Assembly: GCA_026417115.1 (NCBI GenBank)
Contig: JAOADW010000049.1
Coordinates: 44,857 to 108,856, forward strand
Direction of reading: 5' to 3'
Length of the DNA stretch: 64,000 nucleotides
DNA from: Rhodocyclaceae bacterium
GTDB lineage: Bacteria > Pseudomonadota > Gammaproteobacteria > Burkholderiales > Rhodocyclaceae
Part shown: positions 8,397-19,912 of the stretch, in pieces
How positions within the stretch are numbered: position 1 is the first letter of the stretch
How the letters are laid out: each line of letters begins with the position of its first letter
Notes under the pieces: model-generated
What the model saw: only the letters and a program-made list of their open reading frames with translations
Told to the model about the DNA's origin: nothing
The model's database searches: none
Program-made: the position numbers and the translations under genes

Positions 8397-8987
8397 CTAC
8401 CAGCAGCGAGGCGTGAAACGGGCGTCGTTCTTCACCTCGACGATTTCGCCATTCTGCGCGAGCACCCAAAGGCCTTGACTGTAGGCAAAGCGTTGTGCAT
8501 CCCGCGTCCAATGCATCGCAGCGATGGCGCCTTGCAAGCGCAAATCGGCAAAACGCGGAAACGCGTCTTTGAATTTGTCCAGACGCGCCAAATGTTCGCG
8601 CACCTCCTCAATGCCCGCATGGCTTTTGCATTCGACGGCCACCGCGACATCGGAATCGATGACGAGAAGATCGACCTCGCAGATGAGCTCGCCAGACTCA
8701 TTCACCGCCTCGAGACGGCGCAGCACTTGATTGACCGGCAGGCCCCGCGCACGAAAGAGCTTGACCACCGCGGGTTCGACGAGACCCTCGACGAAATCGC
8801 CAAGGCGGTTGCCCAACTTGCCGAGCTGTCGCTCGAGCCGACGCAATGCCTCTTCTTGCTGGGCGCGCATTGCCTCGATGCGCCGATCCGTCTCCTGCAT
8901 GCGCCGGTCGGTCTCCTTACTTTGTTCGACGAGCTCCGCCAGCATGCGCTTGACATCCTCCCAACTGATTTCTTCGCGCGCACCCAT
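8397..8987 (-). CDS. DUF3782-type coiled-coil protein with PD-(D/E)XK-like C-terminus
   Basis: The 196-residue protein starts with a heptad-rich coiled coil (about residues 10-70, with repeated ETDRRM and RRLERQLGKLG). The C-terminal half contains EVDLLVID followed by VAVECKS, the spacing of a D-x(n)-E-x-K nuclease core. Proteins of this type are often annotated DUF3782 and have no proven activity. I prefer the ATG at 8987 to the track's 9005 because AGAGAGGAAG sits 5-8 nt upstream of it. It is a second nuclease-like gene within 2 kb of the Mrr-like gene. Function is otherwise unknown. Confidence 0.72.
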   Translation of the reverse strand: MGAREEISWEDVKRMLAELVEQSKETDRRMQETDRRIEAMRAQQEEALRRLERQLGKLGNRLGDFVEGLVEPAVVKLFRARGLPVNQVLRRLEAVNESGELICEVDLLVIDSDVAVAVECKSHAGIEEVREHLARLDKFKDAFPRFADLRLQGAIAAMHWTRDAQRFAYSQGLWVLAQNGEIVEVKNDARFTPRCW

Positions 8988-9180
8988 CGTTCTTCCTCTC
9001 TGCATGCAATCGGCACAAAATGCTTGCGCTGCCTATTGATCATAGGAAAACGAGATCATAACGCCGGCTCTGCGTCACTCGACCCCTCCCTCTCGGTCAT
9101 GCATGCTGTCGCCGTGACGCGCGAAAACCCGCCCGCCGTCCCCCATGGTTGGATAGGCGCGCAAGAAAGCTGCTTTGTGC

Positions 9181-11124
<1,944 letters not shown>

Positions 11125-11173
11125 TCAATTTTCTGCCGTAAATAGCTGAGCAACAAAGAAGAAGGCGAACCCC

Positions 11174-12640
11174 ATGTCACGCGTCATCCACTTCTCGGCA
11201 GCCATCTTGGCAGGGACCTGCCTGGCCGCGCAGGCCGATTGGCAACTCGTCACCACGTCGGCTTCTGCGAGCGCGGAAATCGATCTTGCGCGCATCACCC
11301 CCACCAAGGATGGCAAGCGCACCGCCTGGACGCGCCTCGTTTTCAACGAACCTCGCTTGGATTTCGAGGGTCGTTTTCGCTATGAGAGCGTAGAGGCCCT
11401 GCAGCATTTCGATTGCGCCAATGCGCGCTTCGCCACACGCCAGCGCATCTACCGTCTCGAAGGCCGGCAAATGGCGAGCGAAAAGGTGGATGGCGCGTAT
11501 CAGTCCGTGGCCAATGGCATCGACGCCAAGCTCTTCCAAGCGGTCTGTGGGACTGCCCCCCCGCTCGCTGGAAAGCCGAGAGCGATGCATGCAGAACTCG
11601 TGACGGCGGGCGAAGAGAAAACCGCGCAGCCGCGCAAAGTGGCAGATACCCCGAGCCCAAGCGGTAAGCCGCGCTTCATCGAGATCCCACAAATCGATAA
11701 ATCGAAGGCCGAAGACCCCTTCAAAAACGCGCCCCCTTCCTCTGCAGGCAAGAATGAAGCGACCGCGCCCGGGAAAAACGATCTGACCAAAGCAGAGGCC
11801 AAAACTCCCGCGCCTTCTGCCAGCACAGGCAAGATGACGCCCTCACTGAAGCCGGAGCTCTCTCGCCTCGAGCGTGAGCGCTTGCTCGCGACCTCCGGGC
11901 CACGCGCGCAGCGCACAAAACCCGCCGAACCGCGGGAGACCGGCAAACCCGAAGCGACACCTACGATCGCCTGGGGGTATGCCGGCGCCGGCGCGCCGGA
12001 AAACTGGAGCAAACTCAAGCCCGAATACGCGCTCTGCGGAAGCGGCAAGCGCCAATCGCCCATCGACATCCGTGGCGCCATTCGCGTCGACCTCGAACCG
12101 ATCAAGTTCGACTACAAACCCACCCAGTTCCGCATCACGGATACCGGCCATACGATCGAAGTCGAGGTCGCCTCCGGCAACACCCTGACGCTCACGGGCA
12201 AGACTTACGAGCTGCAGCGCATCCATTTCCACCGCCCCAGCGAAGAACGCATCCAAGGCAAAGCCTTCGAGATGAGCGCGCACTTCGTGCATCAAAGCTA
12301 TGAAGGCGATTTCGCGATCGTCGCGGTGTTGATGGAAAAAGGGTCGGAGCACCCCCAAGTGCAGACGCTTTGGAATTACATGCCGCTCGAAGTGGGTATG
12401 GGCGTCGAACCGCCAGGCGTGGTCATCGACCTCGCCAAACTCTTACCCGAGCGCCGCGAATACTATACCTACATGGGGTCGCTCACCACGCCTCCCTGTA
12501 GCGAGGGAGTGCTTTGGCTCGTGCTCAAGCAGCCGATCGCGGTCTCGCCTGAACAAATCGCCATTTTTGCGCGTCTTTACCCGATGAATGCGCGGCCCGT
12601 GCAGCCGACGCACGGCCGCTTGATCAAGGAATCGCGCTAA
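11174..12640 (+). CDS. Periplasmic alpha-carbonic anhydrase with N-terminal adhesin-E-like domain
   Basis: This 488-residue exported protein has a signal peptide (MSRVIHFSAAILAGTCLAAQA). A roughly 110-residue domain resembling surface-adhesin protein E/CNP1 (DWQLVTTSASASAEIDL... QRIYRLEG) comes next, then a low-complexity Lys/Ala/Pro linker (about 140-265). The C-terminus is an alpha-class carbonic anhydrase. The zinc ligands are visible in RIHFHRPSEE and SAHFVH, and the substrate pocket in LTTPPCSEGVLW. It should hydrate CO2 in the periplasm. The fusion is unusual because alpha-CAs are normally single-domain. It overlaps the convergent mutY by 17 nt. Confidence 0.9.
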   Translation: MSRVIHFSAAILAGTCLAAQADWQLVTTSASASAEIDLARITPTKDGKRTAWTRLVFNEPRLDFEGRFRYESVEALQHFDCANARFATRQRIYRLEGRQMASEKVDGAYQSVANGIDAKLFQAVCGTAPPLAGKPRAMHAELVTAGEEKTAQPRKVADTPSPSGKPRFIEIPQIDKSKAEDPFKNAPPSSAGKNEATAPGKNDLTKAEAKTPAPSASTGKMTPSLKPELSRLERERLLATSGPRAQRTKPAEPRETGKPEATPTIAWGYAGAGAPENWSKLKPEYALCGSGKRQSPIDIRGAIRVDLEPIKFDYKPTQFRITDTGHTIEVEVASGNTLTLTGKTYELQRIHFHRPSEERIQGKAFEMSAHFVHQSYEGDFAIVAVLMEKGSEHPQVQTLWNYMPLEVGMGVEPPGVVIDLAKLLPERREYYTYMGSLTTPPCSEGVLWLVLKQPIAVSPEQIAIFARLYPMNARPVQPTHGRLIKESR

Positions 12641-13652
12641 GCAGTTTCTTGATCGGCGCCGGCAGCGGCGCAAAGGCAACGCCTGCGCGCGCCACCGGCT
12701 TGAGCGTGGGCTCGCAACACTGAGCCGGCACCACCTCGACGGAAAAGGTTGTGGCCTCGAGGCGAAAATGCGTGAAGACATGGGAAAACGCAGGCCCCGC
12801 GCATACTGCTCGCGCCTCCAGGCCAAGGTGATGGCGACAGTAAGCTTTTACTTCCTGGGCTGGCGGCAGTTCGGGCAGACACCATAAGCCCCCCCAAAAG
12901 CCCGTTGGTGGGCGCACTTCGAGCAGGAAATGTCGCCCCTGCTGCAAGATGAGAAAGACTACCTGCCGCCGCGGTAAGGCGCGCCGCAAGCGCGGCGCCG
13001 GTAACTCTTCCGTGCGATGCATTCGCCGCGCGTGGCAATCCTCGGCCACAGGGCAAGCCTCGCAGGCGGGATGATGGCGCCGACACACCATCGCGCCAAG
13101 GTCCATTTGCGCCTGAATGTAAGTATCCACTTCGCTCTCAGGCAACAATGTTTCGGCCAGTTGCCAAAGCTTTCGAGTCAAGGCAGAGGAACCGGGAGGG
13201 CCTGCGAGACCTGCGTGCCGGCAGAGCAGGCGTCTGACATTGCCATCGAGGATCGGCGCTCGCGCACCAAAGCAAAAGACGGCGATCGCATTGGCCGTCG
13301 AGCGGCCGATGCCCGGCAGTCGCGCGAGCGCTTGCGGACAGCGCGGAAATAGTCCGCCATGATGGGCGACGATCTCTCGTGCGCAGCGGTGGAGATGTCG
13401 TGCGCGGGCGTAATAGCCGAGGCCACTCCAGACAGTGAGCACCGCCTCGAGATCCGCGGCCGCCAATGTCCAGATGTCGGGAAAATTTGCGAGGAAACGG
13501 TGGTAGTAAGGAATCACCGTCGCCACTTGCGTCTGCTGCAGCATGATCTCGGACAGCCACACGCGATAAGGGTCACGCGTACCTTGCCATGGCAGGTCGT
13601 GCCGTCCATGCCGGCGATGCCATGCAATCAGACGCGAAGCAAAGGAAGGCAT
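12624..13652 (-). CDS. mutY: A/G-specific adenine DNA glycosylase
   Basis: MutY removes adenine mispaired with 8-oxoguanine. The 342-residue protein has the helix-hairpin-helix block LPGIGRSTANAIA followed by ILDGNVRR. VWSGLGYYARARHLH is the MutY-type position where endonuclease III has a lysine. The 4Fe-4S cluster is C-x6-C-x2-C-x5-C (CRRHHPACEACPVAEDC). The C-terminal third is the NUDIX-like 8-oxoG recognition domain. Start at MPSFASRLIAWHRRHGR fits the family. A tRNA-Gly gene lies 7 nt upstream on the same strand, so both may share a transcript. Confidence 0.95.
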   Translation of the reverse strand: MPSFASRLIAWHRRHGRHDLPWQGTRDPYRVWLSEIMLQQTQVATVIPYYHRFLANFPDIWTLAAADLEAVLTVWSGLGYYARARHLHRCAREIVAHHGGLFPRCPQALARLPGIGRSTANAIAVFCFGARAPILDGNVRRLLCRHAGLAGPPGSSALTRKLWQLAETLLPESEVDTYIQAQMDLGAMVCRRHHPACEACPVAEDCHARRMHRTEELPAPRLRRALPRRQVVFLILQQGRHFLLEVRPPTGFWGGLWCLPELPPAQEVKAYCRHHLGLEARAVCAGPAFSHVFTHFRLEATTFSVEVVPAQCCEPTLKPVARAGVAFAPLPAPIKKLLSAIP

Positions 13653-13659
13653 CGGGGAG

Positions 13660-13734
13660 TGGAGCGGGCGATGGGAGTCGAACCCACGTCACTGGCTTGG
13701 GAAGCCAGGGTAATAGCCGTTATACGACGCCCGC
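13660..13734 (-). tRNA. tRNA-Gly (anticodon CCC)
   Basis: The minus strand folds into a full cloverleaf: acceptor GCGGGCG paired with CGCCCGC, anticodon stem CTGGC/GCCAG with loop TTCCCAA, and T arm containing GGTTCGACTCC. The anticodon CCC reads GGG glycine codons. The CCA end is encoded (13660-13662). It lies upstream of mutY and is followed on its 5' side by 180 bp of non-coding DNA before thiS. Confidence 0.95.
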
Positions 13735-13914
13735 CCTGGTGGAAATGCTGCGACGGCGGCCCTCTGCGGCGCTGCGGTTCGTCTCGCCCAAGCGATTGGA
13801 TGGTTGCTTGCCTGACGCACCTTTCACCTGGCCGTCGTCGCGACGCATCATCGTTTCTTGCGCTGCGGCGTGACGAAAAGCAGCCGCGGATGGTTTGCCA
13901 GTAAAATTTTATCC

Positions 13915-14118
13915 ATGATCGCCATCCTACTCAATGGGCAGCCTCGAGAATTTTCCGCTCCCCTTTCGATCGCGGACCTGTTGGCGCGCGAAGGACTCGC
14001 CGGCAAACGCGTGGCCGTGGAAAAAAACGGCGAGATCGTGCCCAAAAGTGAACATGCAACGACGCTGCTCGCCAGCGGCGACGAATTGGAAATCGTCATC
14101 GCCGTGGGCGGCGGCTAA
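13915..14118 (+). CDS. thiS: Sulfur carrier protein ThiS
   Basis: This 67-residue ubiquitin-like protein ends in AVGGG, the diglycine tail that is adenylated and thiocarboxylated to donate sulfur for the thiazole ring of thiamine. The N-terminus [13 protein letters not shown] is standard, so I start at 13915 instead of the track's 13858. The gene precedes thiG by 12 nt. No Shine-Dalgarno is evident. An AT-rich TAAAAT lies 8-13 nt before the ATG and could be a -10 box giving a leaderless mRNA. No TPP riboswitch elements are visible upstream. Confidence 0.93.
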   Translation: MIAILLNGQPREFSAPLSIADLLAREGLAGKRVAVEKNGEIVPKSEHATTLLASGDELEIVIAVGGG

Positions 14119-14130
14119 AGAAGGACTCTC

Positions 14131-14922
14131 ATGGAAAACCTTGACCCCTTGATCATCTCAGGCCGCGCCTATCGTTCACGTCTCTTGGTGGGCACGGGCA
14201 AATACAAGGACTTCGAAGAAACGCGCCGCGCCGTCGAAGCCTCCGGCGCGGAGATCGTGACCGTCGCCATCCGTCGCACCAACCTCGGCCAAGACCCCAA
14301 CCAGCCTTCTTTGCTGGAAGTGCTCCCCCCTTCGCAATACACGATCTTGCCGAATTCGGCCGGCTGCTTCACCGCCGAAGACGCCGTCCGCACGCTGCGC
14401 TTGGCGCGCGAACTGCTCGACGGACACAGCCTGGTCAAACTCGAGGTGCTGGGAGACCCAGAGACCTTGTACCCGAACATGCCGGAAACCTTGCGGGCCG
14501 CAGAAATCCTGGTCAAGGAAGGGTTTTCTGTCATGGTCTATTGCTCGGACGATCCGATCCAGGCGAAACGCCTCGAAGAGATCGGCTGCGTCGCGGTGAT
14601 GCCGCTGGCCTCGCTGATCGGTTCCGGCATGGGCATTTTGAACCCTTGGAATCTGCGCTTGATCATCGAGCGCGCACGCGTGCCCGTGCTCGTCGACGCG
14701 GGCGTCGGCACGGCTTCAGACGCCGCCATCGCCATGGAGCTCGGCTGTGATGGCGTATTGATGAATACCGCGATCGCCCAAGCCAAGGACCCGGTACTCA
14801 TGGCGAGTGCAATGCGAAAAGCCGTGGAAGCAGGACGCGAAGCCTTTCTCGCCGGCCGCATGCCGAAGAAGTTCTATTCCGCCTCTCCCTCATCGCCGAT
14901 GACCGGCCTCGTGGGTTCCTGA
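14131..14922 (+). CDS. thiG: Thiazole synthase
   Basis: ThiG forms the thiazole phosphate of thiamine from deoxyxylulose 5-phosphate, dehydroglycine and ThiS-thiocarboxylate. The 263-residue TIM-barrel has the family start [19 protein letters not shown], and LVKLEVLGD carries the Schiff-base lysine. The phosphate-binding [14 protein letters not shown] and [10 protein letters not shown] segments follow. Length is normal. It is in one operon with thiS, while thiC is 3 kb away on the other strand; the glycine oxidase or ThiH and ThiE genes are not in the window. Confidence 0.96.
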   Translation: MENLDPLIISGRAYRSRLLVGTGKYKDFEETRRAVEASGAEIVTVAIRRTNLGQDPNQPSLLEVLPPSQYTILPNSAGCFTAEDAVRTLRLARELLDGHSLVKLEVLGDPETLYPNMPETLRAAEILVKEGFSVMVYCSDDPIQAKRLEEIGCVAVMPLASLIGSGMGILNPWNLRLIIERARVPVLVDAGVGTASDAAIAMELGCDGVLMNTAIAQAKDPVLMASAMRKAVEAGREAFLAGRMPKKFYSASPSSPMTGLVGS

Positions 14923-14926
14923 TCTC

Positions 14927-15364
14927 GTGTCATTGCGCCCGCTTTTGCTTGCGTTTTGCGCTGCGTTCGTCTGCTTGCCCGCTCATGCGCAAACGGTGCG
15001 GTGGGGCTACGCTTTTGAAGCGCCCGAGGTGCTGGCTGCGCAAAGGATTTGGGGCATTGCCCACGCCGCCAAATTGCTCGCGCGCGCCTGCGCCGAAATC
15101 GGCGATGTCGCCGCCGTCGAGGCCTGGGCAGATTGGCAGGCGCGCGAAAGCCAGGAAATCACCGCCGCCGCCGCCATGCTCTCCCGCTATCATTTCGGCG
15201 CCGACACCGCCTCGCACGCCGCCTTGGCGACCGTGCTCAATCTCGCCTCCCAGCTCGACCTCACTGCCGAGCTCAGACGTGACGCCTGCGCGACCTTGCC
15301 GCAAGCGCTGATGAGCGAGCGATACGATCTGGCGCGCCGCAAACGGGAATGGGTGCAGCCATGA
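14927..15364 (+). CDS. Exported protein of unknown function
   Basis: I do not recognise this 145-residue protein. It has a clear Sec signal peptide ([21 protein letters not shown], cleaved before QTVRWG), and the mature part is alpha-helical with Ala/Leu/Arg-rich helices and no cysteines besides CA pairs. The start is GTG at 14927, four bases after the thiG stop, and the stop overlaps trmB as ATGA. The tight packing in the thiS-thiG-orf-trmB-cca run argues that it is a real gene. A periplasmic location is likely; no enzymatic motif is visible. Confidence 0.75.
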   Translation: MSLRPLLLAFCAAFVCLPAHAQTVRWGYAFEAPEVLAAQRIWGIAHAAKLLARACAEIGDVAAVEAWADWQARESQEITAAAAMLSRYHFGADTASHAALATVLNLASQLDLTAELRRDACATLPQALMSERYDLARRKREWVQP

Positions 15365-16053
15365 GCGAAAGCCGTTTTTCCCAGCAGCCGATTCGCAGTT
15401 TCGTCGTCCGTGGAGGGCGCCTCTCCAATGCGCAGCGCCGTCACTACGAAGAGGACATGCCGCGCTGGGGCATTCCTTACACCCGTGCGCCGCTCGAATG
15501 GGCGTCCGTCTTTGGGCGCAGTGCACCAGTGATCCTCGAAATCGGCTTCGGCATGGGCGAGACGACGGCCGAGATCGCCGCGCAACACCCCGAATACGAT
15601 TACCTCGGCATCGAAGTGCATACGCCCGGCATCGGCAATCTGCTCAAAGAAATCGCGCTGCGCCAGCTCACCAACGTGCGCATCATCCAGCACGACGCCG
15701 TCGAGGTAGTCCGCGACATGATCCCCTTGGCTTCGCTTTCCGGCATCCACGTCTTTTTCCCCGACCCTTGGCCGAAGAAACGCCACCACAAGCGCCGGCT
15801 GATGCAAGCACCCTTCGTGCATGCGCTCGCCTTGCGCTTGATGCCCGGTGGCTATCTCCACTGCGTCACCGATTGGGAAGACTACGCCCATCAGATGCTC
15901 GCGACGCTCTCCGCCGAGCCTTTGCTCGAGAACACCGCGCACGCCTTTGCGCCTCGTCCCGCTTCGCGGCCGCCGACGAAATTCGAGCAACGCGGCCTAC
16001 GTCTCGGCCATGGCGTGTGGGACCTCGTCTTTCGCCGTCGTCAGGCGCCATGA
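15361..16053 (+). CDS. trmB: tRNA (guanine-N7-)-methyltransferase
   Basis: TrmB methylates G46 in the tRNA variable loop using SAM. The 230-residue protein contains [15 protein letters not shown] (SAM motif I), [10 protein letters not shown], and the family-defining [17 protein letters not shown]. The C-terminus has the conserved [18 protein letters not shown] start at 15361, which overlaps the preceding stop (ATGA), rather than at the track's 15349. It is coupled in turn to cca by ATGA, so two tRNA-processing genes are translated together. Confidence 0.96.
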   Translation: MSESRFSQQPIRSFVVRGGRLSNAQRRHYEEDMPRWGIPYTRAPLEWASVFGRSAPVILEIGFGMGETTAEIAAQHPEYDYLGIEVHTPGIGNLLKEIALRQLTNVRIIQHDAVEVVRDMIPLASLSGIHVFFPDPWPKKRHHKRRLMQAPFVHALALRLMPGGYLHCVTDWEDYAHQMLATLSAEPLLENTAHAFAPRPASRPPTKFEQRGLRLGHGVWDLVFRRRQAP

Positions 16054-17261
16054 AGATCTACTGCGTGGGCGGTGCCGTGCGCGACGAGCTCTTGGGCCGC
16101 CCCGTCGCGGATCGCGACTGGGTCGTCGTCGGCGCCACCCCCGAGGAAATGCTGGCCAAAGGATTCCTCCCCGTAGGGCGGGATTTCCCGGTTTTCCTGC
16201 ACCCCGAAACGCGCGAAGAGTATGCGTTGGCGCGCACCGAACGCAAACAAGGGCATGGCTACCACGGCTTCGTTTTCTATGCCTCCCCGACGGTCACCCT
16301 CGAAGAGGATCTGGCGCGGCGCGATCTGACCATCAACGCCATCGCCAAGGATGAAGAAGGGCGACTCATCGATCCCTATGGCGGCCAGCGTGACCTCGAA
16401 AACAAAATCCTGCGCCATGTCTCCCCTGCGTTTGCCGAAGACCCGCTGCGTATCCTGCGGCTTGCGCGCTTTGCTGCGCGTCTGCCCGATTTCTCGGTGG
16501 CCGCCGAGACGCTGGCGTTGGCGAAGGCGCTCGCCGCAAGCGGCGAACTCGATCATCTGACGCCTGAACGCGTCTGGCAAGAGCTGTCTCGTGGCCTGAT
16601 GGAGGCGAAGCCCTCGCGCATGTTCGAGGTCCTACGCGCATGCGACGCCCTGGCAAGACTCTTGCCGGAGCTCGACCGCCTCTGGGGAGTCCCGCAGCGG
16701 GCCGATTTCCACCCCGAAATCGATACGGGCGTGCATACGATGATGGTCATCGACATGGCCGCGCGTCTCGGTCTCCCGCTGGCCGCCCGCTTTGCCGCGC
16801 TGACTCATGATCTTGGCAAGGGGCTCACGCCGGCCGAGATCCTGCCTCGCCATGTCGGTCACGAAGCAAGAAGCGCGGAGCTGATCCAACCGCTGTGCGC
16901 GCGGCTGCGGGTCCCAGCCGAATGCCGCGCAATCGCTTTGGCGGTCGCCCTTTATCACGGTGAAATCCACAAGGTCGCCGAGCTGCGACCCGCCACGAAA
17001 CTCGCGCTCCTCGAGCGGTGCGACGCCTTGCGCCGCCCGCAGCGCTTCGAGCAAATCCTTGGCGCCTGCGAAGCCGACTGGCGGGGCCGGCTCGGGCACG
17101 AAGACCAGCCCTACCCCGCGGCCGCGCAATGGCGCGCGCTCGCGGCTGCCGTTCGCCACGTCGACGCCCGCGCGATCGTCGCCGCCTGCGAAGACCCGCA
17201 ACAAATCCCTGAGCGCATCAGGCAAGCGCGCCTGGCGGCGATTTCCGCAATACGGCCCTAA
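16050..17261 (+). CDS. cca: CCA-adding tRNA nucleotidyltransferase with HD domain
   Basis: This 403-residue class II nucleotidyltransferase builds or repairs the 3' CCA of tRNAs. The N-terminus [16 protein letters not shown] and the following DRDWVVVG hold the catalytic acidic residues, [10 protein letters not shown] is the family turn, and [15 protein letters not shown] is the neck. The C-terminal HD phosphohydrolase domain (THDLGKG) makes it the long E. coli-like type. The start at 16050 overlaps trmB (ATGA); the longer track ORF is a shadow. Its 3' end overlaps the convergent rep gene by 44 nt, the largest such overlap in the window. Confidence 0.96.
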   Translation: MKIYCVGGAVRDELLGRPVADRDWVVVGATPEEMLAKGFLPVGRDFPVFLHPETREEYALARTERKQGHGYHGFVFYASPTVTLEEDLARRDLTINAIAKDEEGRLIDPYGGQRDLENKILRHVSPAFAEDPLRILRLARFAARLPDFSVAAETLALAKALAASGELDHLTPERVWQELSRGLMEAKPSRMFEVLRACDALARLLPELDRLWGVPQRADFHPEIDTGVHTMMVIDMAARLGLPLAARFAALTHDLGKGLTPAEILPRHVGHEARSAELIQPLCARLRVPAECRAIALAVALYHGEIHKVAELRPATKLALLERCDALRRPQRFEQILGACEADWRGRLGHEDQPYPAAAQWRALAAAVRHVDARAIVAACEDPQQIPERIRQARLAAISAIRP

Positions 17262-19197
17262 GGGCGGCAATGTGTGCGCTCGCTTTTTCCCTCGAGGCGA
17301 CTTCGGCGCCTTCCGACTCCGGCGCGAGCCCCATTTCGGCGATAAAGCGCGAAGGCTCTTGAGCAACGCGCTCTTTACCCTGTCGACGATTGCGTCGCCA
17401 GCTCACCGTCAGGCTCTCTCGCGCCCGCGTGATGCCGACATACATGAGCCGTCGCTCTTCCTCGATCATGCCGCTGTCAATCGATTCGCGGTGTGGCAAG
17501 ACGCCCTCTTCGACGCCCACCAGAAACACATGCGGGAATTCCAATCCCTTGGCGGCATGCAGCGTCGCCAGACAGACAGCATCGCTTTCTTTGCCATGGG
17601 GTTCGAGCATCGACGCCAGCGCAATGCTTTGAGCGAGCTCGAGCAAGTTTTTGCCTTCCTCCTCGCCTTTCTCGGCCAGCCAATGACCAAACGCATCGAG
17701 GTGGGCGAGCCGCGTTTCGGCCTCCCGTCGCTCATGAGTCTGCTGCAGCCATTGGCGGTAGCCGATCGCGCTCAGAAGCCGTTCATAGGCCTCGCCGGCA
17801 GGCACGCGCCGGCATTCGTCAGCGAAACGGCGAATGAAGGCGCCAAACTCGCGCAAGGCCGCCCAGCCAGCGGCAGGCGCTTCCTCACCCACCGTAGCCC
17901 GAGCGACGGTGGGCAACAAGGCGAGATGACGAAGGCTCGCAGCGCGTGCAAGCGCCTCGAGCGTATTGGCGCCAATGCCCCGACGGGGCGTCGTGGCGGC
18001 GCGTATGAAGGCAGGATCGTCGTTTTCGTTGGACAATAGGCGCAAATAGGCCATGATGTCCTTGATCTCGCTCTTTTCGAAAAAGGATTGGCCGCCGAAA
18101 AGCCGATACGGCACACGCTGGGCGCGCAGCGCCTGCTCGAATACTCGCGCTTGATAGTTGCTCCGATACAGGATCGCATAATCCGAAAAGCGGCCACGAT
18201 ACCCGTATTTGTGCGCAAGCAGCTTTCTCACCACCCATTCCGCCTCATGCGCCTCATCCTCACATGCTTTCACCAAGACGGGGGCGCCTTCGCCTTTCTC
18301 CGACCAGAGCTTCTTGTCATAGATTTTTGGATTGTGGCGGATCAGGGCATTGGCTGCGGCGAGAATCCGGCCGCTCGAACGATAGTTCTGCTCGAGCTTG
18401 ACGACATGAAGGTGGGGATAATCTTCGGCAAGCCGTCGGATGTTGTCGATTTCGGCGCCGCGCCAGGCATAAATCGACTGGTCGTCGTCGCCCACCGCAG
18501 TAAAGCAGGCTTCTCGGCCGACGAGCAAGCGCAACAAATGGTTCTGGCAGCGGTTGGTGTCTTGATATTCGTCGATCAATAGATGGCGTATGCGCGCCTG
18601 CCAACGCGCGGCAAGCAACTCGTCTTTGCTCAACAACAACGCTGGCAAGCGGATCAGATCATCGAAATCGACGGCATGATAGGCGCGTAGTGCTTGCTCA
18701 TAACGAGCGAACGCGCTGGCTGCATAGACCTCTTCGTCGTCGCGAGGGATCACTTCGTGCGGTTCGATGAGTGCGTTTTTCCAGCGTGAAATGTGTGCCT
18801 GCACGCGCCGTAGCTTGACTTTGTCATTGTCTCGCAGCAGCTCGGAAAAAAGCGCGAGGCTGTCGTGGGCGTCCAAAATGGAAAAGCTCGGTCTCATTCC
18901 TGCCGCAAAAGCTTCTTGGCGCAGAAAGGCTGCGCCCAGAGCATGAAAGGTGCCGATGAACATGTCTTGCGCGGCGGCGCCCAATCTTCTCTCGACGCGC
19001 TCACGCATTTCGTGTGCGGCTTTGTTGGTGAACGTGATGGCGACGAGTTGTCGAGGGGCGACGCGCTGGGTCTCGACGAGATAAGCGATCTTTTCGGCGA
19101 TCACGCGCGTCTTGCCGGAACCAGCGCCGGCAAGGACCAACAAAGGGCCGGCGACATACCGCACGGCCTCGCACTGGGGCGGATTCAAACCCTTCAT
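17218..19197 (-). CDS. rep: ATP-dependent DNA helicase Rep (UvrD/PcrA family)
   Basis: Rep is a 3'-5' superfamily 1A helicase that helps replication forks pass protein blocks. The 659-residue protein begins MKGLNPPQCEAVRY and shows motif I GAGSGKTR, motif II IDEYQDTN, motif III VGDDDQSIYAWRGA, and motif VI YVGITRARESL near the C-terminus. I start at 19197 since the track's extra 32 residues lie between rep and DUF4197 without family similarity. The KGLNPPQ start favours Rep over UvrD. It follows the DUF4197 gene by 10 nt. Confidence 0.94.
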   Translation of the reverse strand: MKGLNPPQCEAVRYVAGPLLVLAGAGSGKTRVIAEKIAYLVETQRVAPRQLVAITFTNKAAHEMRERVERRLGAAAQDMFIGTFHALGAAFLRQEAFAAGMRPSFSILDAHDSLALFSELLRDNDKVKLRRVQAHISRWKNALIEPHEVIPRDDEEVYAASAFARYEQALRAYHAVDFDDLIRLPALLLSKDELLAARWQARIRHLLIDEYQDTNRCQNHLLRLLVGREACFTAVGDDDQSIYAWRGAEIDNIRRLAEDYPHLHVVKLEQNYRSSGRILAAANALIRHNPKIYDKKLWSEKGEGAPVLVKACEDEAHEAEWVVRKLLAHKYGYRGRFSDYAILYRSNYQARVFEQALRAQRVPYRLFGGQSFFEKSEIKDIMAYLRLLSNENDDPAFIRAATTPRRGIGANTLEALARAASLRHLALLPTVARATVGEEAPAAGWAALREFGAFIRRFADECRRVPAGEAYERLLSAIGYRQWLQQTHERREAETRLAHLDAFGHWLAEKGEEEGKNLLELAQSIALASMLEPHGKESDAVCLATLHAAKGLEFPHVFLVGVEEGVLPHRESIDSGMIEEERRLMYVGITRARESLTVSWRRNRRQGKERVAQEPSRFIAEMGLAPESEGAEVASREKASAHIAALRAVLRKSPPGALA

Positions 19198-19207
19198 CGG
19201 TATGTTT

Positions 19208-19900
19208 TCAGCGGAGCAATCCGAATACACGACGCGCCATTTTCCCGCTTGCACCCGCGGGATCTTGGCGGATGGCGCGCTCTTCCTCGGCAATCATGCG
19301 ATATAACCCCTCGAGGGTTTTCTCGGCGATATAGGCGTCGAGTTGTGCGTCTTTTTCCTTGATCAGCCCAAGGGTGGCCGCCTTCGCGGCAAATCTCTCA
19401 TACGTTTGCGCAAGTCTGACCTTTTCCATGGCGCGCCGGACGAGGGGAAGGAATCTTTGCAGCAGCTGGTCTTTGGTTTGACGCTTGAAATATTGGGCGC
19501 CGGCATCCTCGCCGCCCATCAATATCGTCCTCGCATCATCGACCGTCATTTCCTGGATGGCTTTCATCAGCAGCGCTCTGGCCTCCGGCACGGCTGCTTC
19601 CGCAGCCCGGTTCATGGACACCTGGAGTTCATCGACCTGGCGGCCCAGGCCCATGCCGCGGAGCAGCCCCTCGGCTTCTCGCAAGCCAGGGGGAAGCATG
19701 ATCTTGACCCTTTCATGGGCGAGAAAACCGTCCGTTCGCCCAAGCAAATTCACGGCCCTGAGCGTTCCTTGGGTAAGCGCTTCCTTCAAGCCTCCGCTGG
19801 CCTCCCGCGCGGATATGTCCGGCAGGGAAAATGCCTGCGTTCCCGCCGCGACCCACAAGAACACGAGCAACACGCCTTGCGGCCATTTTCTGATCATCAT
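19208..19900 (-). CDS. DUF4197 family exported protein
   Basis: The 230-residue protein carries a signal peptide (MMIRKWPQGVLLVFLWVAAGTQA) and matches the DUF4197 pattern: GLKEALTQGTLRAVNLLGRTDGF, KIMLPPGL and the ILMGGEDAGAQYFKR block. The conserved helical C-terminus ends in EKTLEGLYRMIAEEE, followed by the KMARRVFG tail. The family is periplasmic and of unknown function. It is preceded by the dsrE-like gene (12-nt gap) and followed by rep (10-nt gap), so it belongs to the run that starts downstream of tRNA-Sec. Confidence 0.85.
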   Translation of the reverse strand: MMIRKWPQGVLLVFLWVAAGTQAFSLPDISAREASGGLKEALTQGTLRAVNLLGRTDGFLAHERVKIMLPPGLREAEGLLRGMGLGRQVDELQVSMNRAAEAAVPEARALLMKAIQEMTVDDARTILMGGEDAGAQYFKRQTKDQLLQRFLPLVRRAMEKVRLAQTYERFAAKAATLGLIKEKDAQLDAYIAEKTLEGLYRMIAEEERAIRQDPAGASGKMARRVFGLLR

Positions 19901-19912
19901 GATTTCATTTTT

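Noticed and set aside
13359-13904. 181-residue plus-strand ORF running through tRNA-Gly
   Set aside because: It reads through the antisense of mutY and the tRNA gene; no protein features.
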